From the NCBI GenBank assembly GCA_030635465.1, contig DAOVYU010000133.1:1-5093 (forward strand): a stretch of DNA of 5,093 nt, read 5' to 3'. A program made the translations under genes and the position numbers. Under the pieces are notes generated by a model. The model made no database searches, was not told the origin of the DNA, and saw only the letters and a list, made by a program, of their open reading frames with translations. This document shows positions 4,898 to 5,093 of this stretch, piece after piece. The DNA is from Bacteroidales bacterium. Lineage in GTDB: Bacteria > Bacteroidota > Bacteroidia > Bacteroidales > JAADJA01. Within the stretch, counting starts at the first letter, position 1. The number at the start of each line of letters is the position of its first letter.

Positions 4898-5093
4898 TCT
4901 TTATTTGAGTTTTCTTTGTTTTTTTCATTACTGATTTTAAAACCTGTTGCCGAATAATCTTTCCACTATCAGTTTCAGGAAACTGCTGTAGGAAAAAAAC
5001 CTGTTTTGGTATTTCATATTTTGTTAGTCCAATATTTGCAAAGTCAACTTGTAATTCATCGTACTTTTCAATGATAAGAACTAATTTTTGTCC
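4893..5093 (-). CDS. AMP-forming acyl-CoA ligase, C-terminal end (partial), probably o-succinylbenzoate-CoA ligase
   Basis: The last 66 residues of an adenylate-forming (ANL superfamily) ligase; the rest lies beyond the window edge. An unbroken - strand frame runs from 5093 to TAA at 4895-4893. The fragment reads GQKLVLIIEKYDE (1-13), then LTKYEIPKQVFFLQQFPETD (23-42) and SGKIIR (43-48). The pattern KYExPK, hydrophobic strand, FPxTxSGKIxR is the mobile C-terminal domain of the superfamily. Lys45 in SGK is the expected adenylation lysine that closes over the acyl-AMP site. The short KYEIPKxxFF version resembles MenE of Bacteroidota, which activates o-succinylbenzoate in menaquinone synthesis, but other acyl-CoA synthetases share the motif and the substrate-binding domain is not visible. 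A basic tail MKKTKKTQIKT ends the protein. The guanylyltransferase start is 73 bases downstream on the same strand with its own promoter box. The superfamily call is firm, the MenE call is moderate. Confidence 0.85.
   Translation of the reverse strand, partial: GQKLVLIIEKYDELQVDFANIGLTKYEIPKQVFFLQQFPETDSGKIIRQQVLKSVMKKTKKTQIKT

Noticed and set aside
3609..5093. A single ligase-guanylyltransferase-peptidase operon with a shared function
   Set aside because: Gaps of 73 and 119 bases, an independent promoter box at 4847-4854, periodic tracts in both gaps and unrelated enzyme roles argue against a functional operon, though read-through cannot be excluded.

Overview
The window looks like an ordinary chromosomal stretch from a member of the Bacteroidota, probably from the Bacteroidales/Marinilabiliales side, although rank cannot be fixed from sequence alone. 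The reasons are the AT-rich composition, start codons without Shine-Dalgarno sequences, a perfect TAnnTTTG (-7 type) promoter box, an S46 dipeptidyl-peptidase, a secreted DUF4468-type protein and a GroEL tail ending in GGM repeats plus Tyr.

Layout. The + strand carries the 3' end of groL (1-171) with an intrinsic terminator (193-226), then a small exported DUF4468-type protein (281-811) and a cysteine-rich DUF2237 protein (944-1312). A GC-richer hairpin region (1327-1378) separates these from three genes on the - strand. Read in their own direction, these are the 3' end of an acyl-CoA/o-succinylbenzoate-CoA ligase (5093-4893, cut by the window edge), a monofunctional mannose-1-phosphate guanylyltransferase (4819-3728) and an S46 serine dipeptidyl-peptidase (3608-1386). 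There is no gene-free stretch longer than about 135 bases.

The genes do not form an obvious pathway: a chaperone, an envelope protein of unknown role, a conserved small protein, menaquinone or acyl-CoA chemistry, GDP-mannose supply for surface glycans, and periplasmic peptide degradation. I see no mobile element, CRISPR array, RNA gene or defence system, and I do not think the window holds a new multi-gene system.

The most unusual signal is non-coding. Three of the gaps hold degenerate tandem tracts with a 7- or 8-base period (817-858, 3678-3725, 4870-4897). On the sense strand of the preceding gene, each begins at, or within 5 bases of, its stop codon. The other three genes end instead near hairpins. 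Also useful are the active-site and specificity residues of the S46 peptidase (a Gly at the position that is Arg in DPP11) and evidence that the guanylyltransferase starts at ATG 4819 rather than at a TTG that is part of a promoter box.
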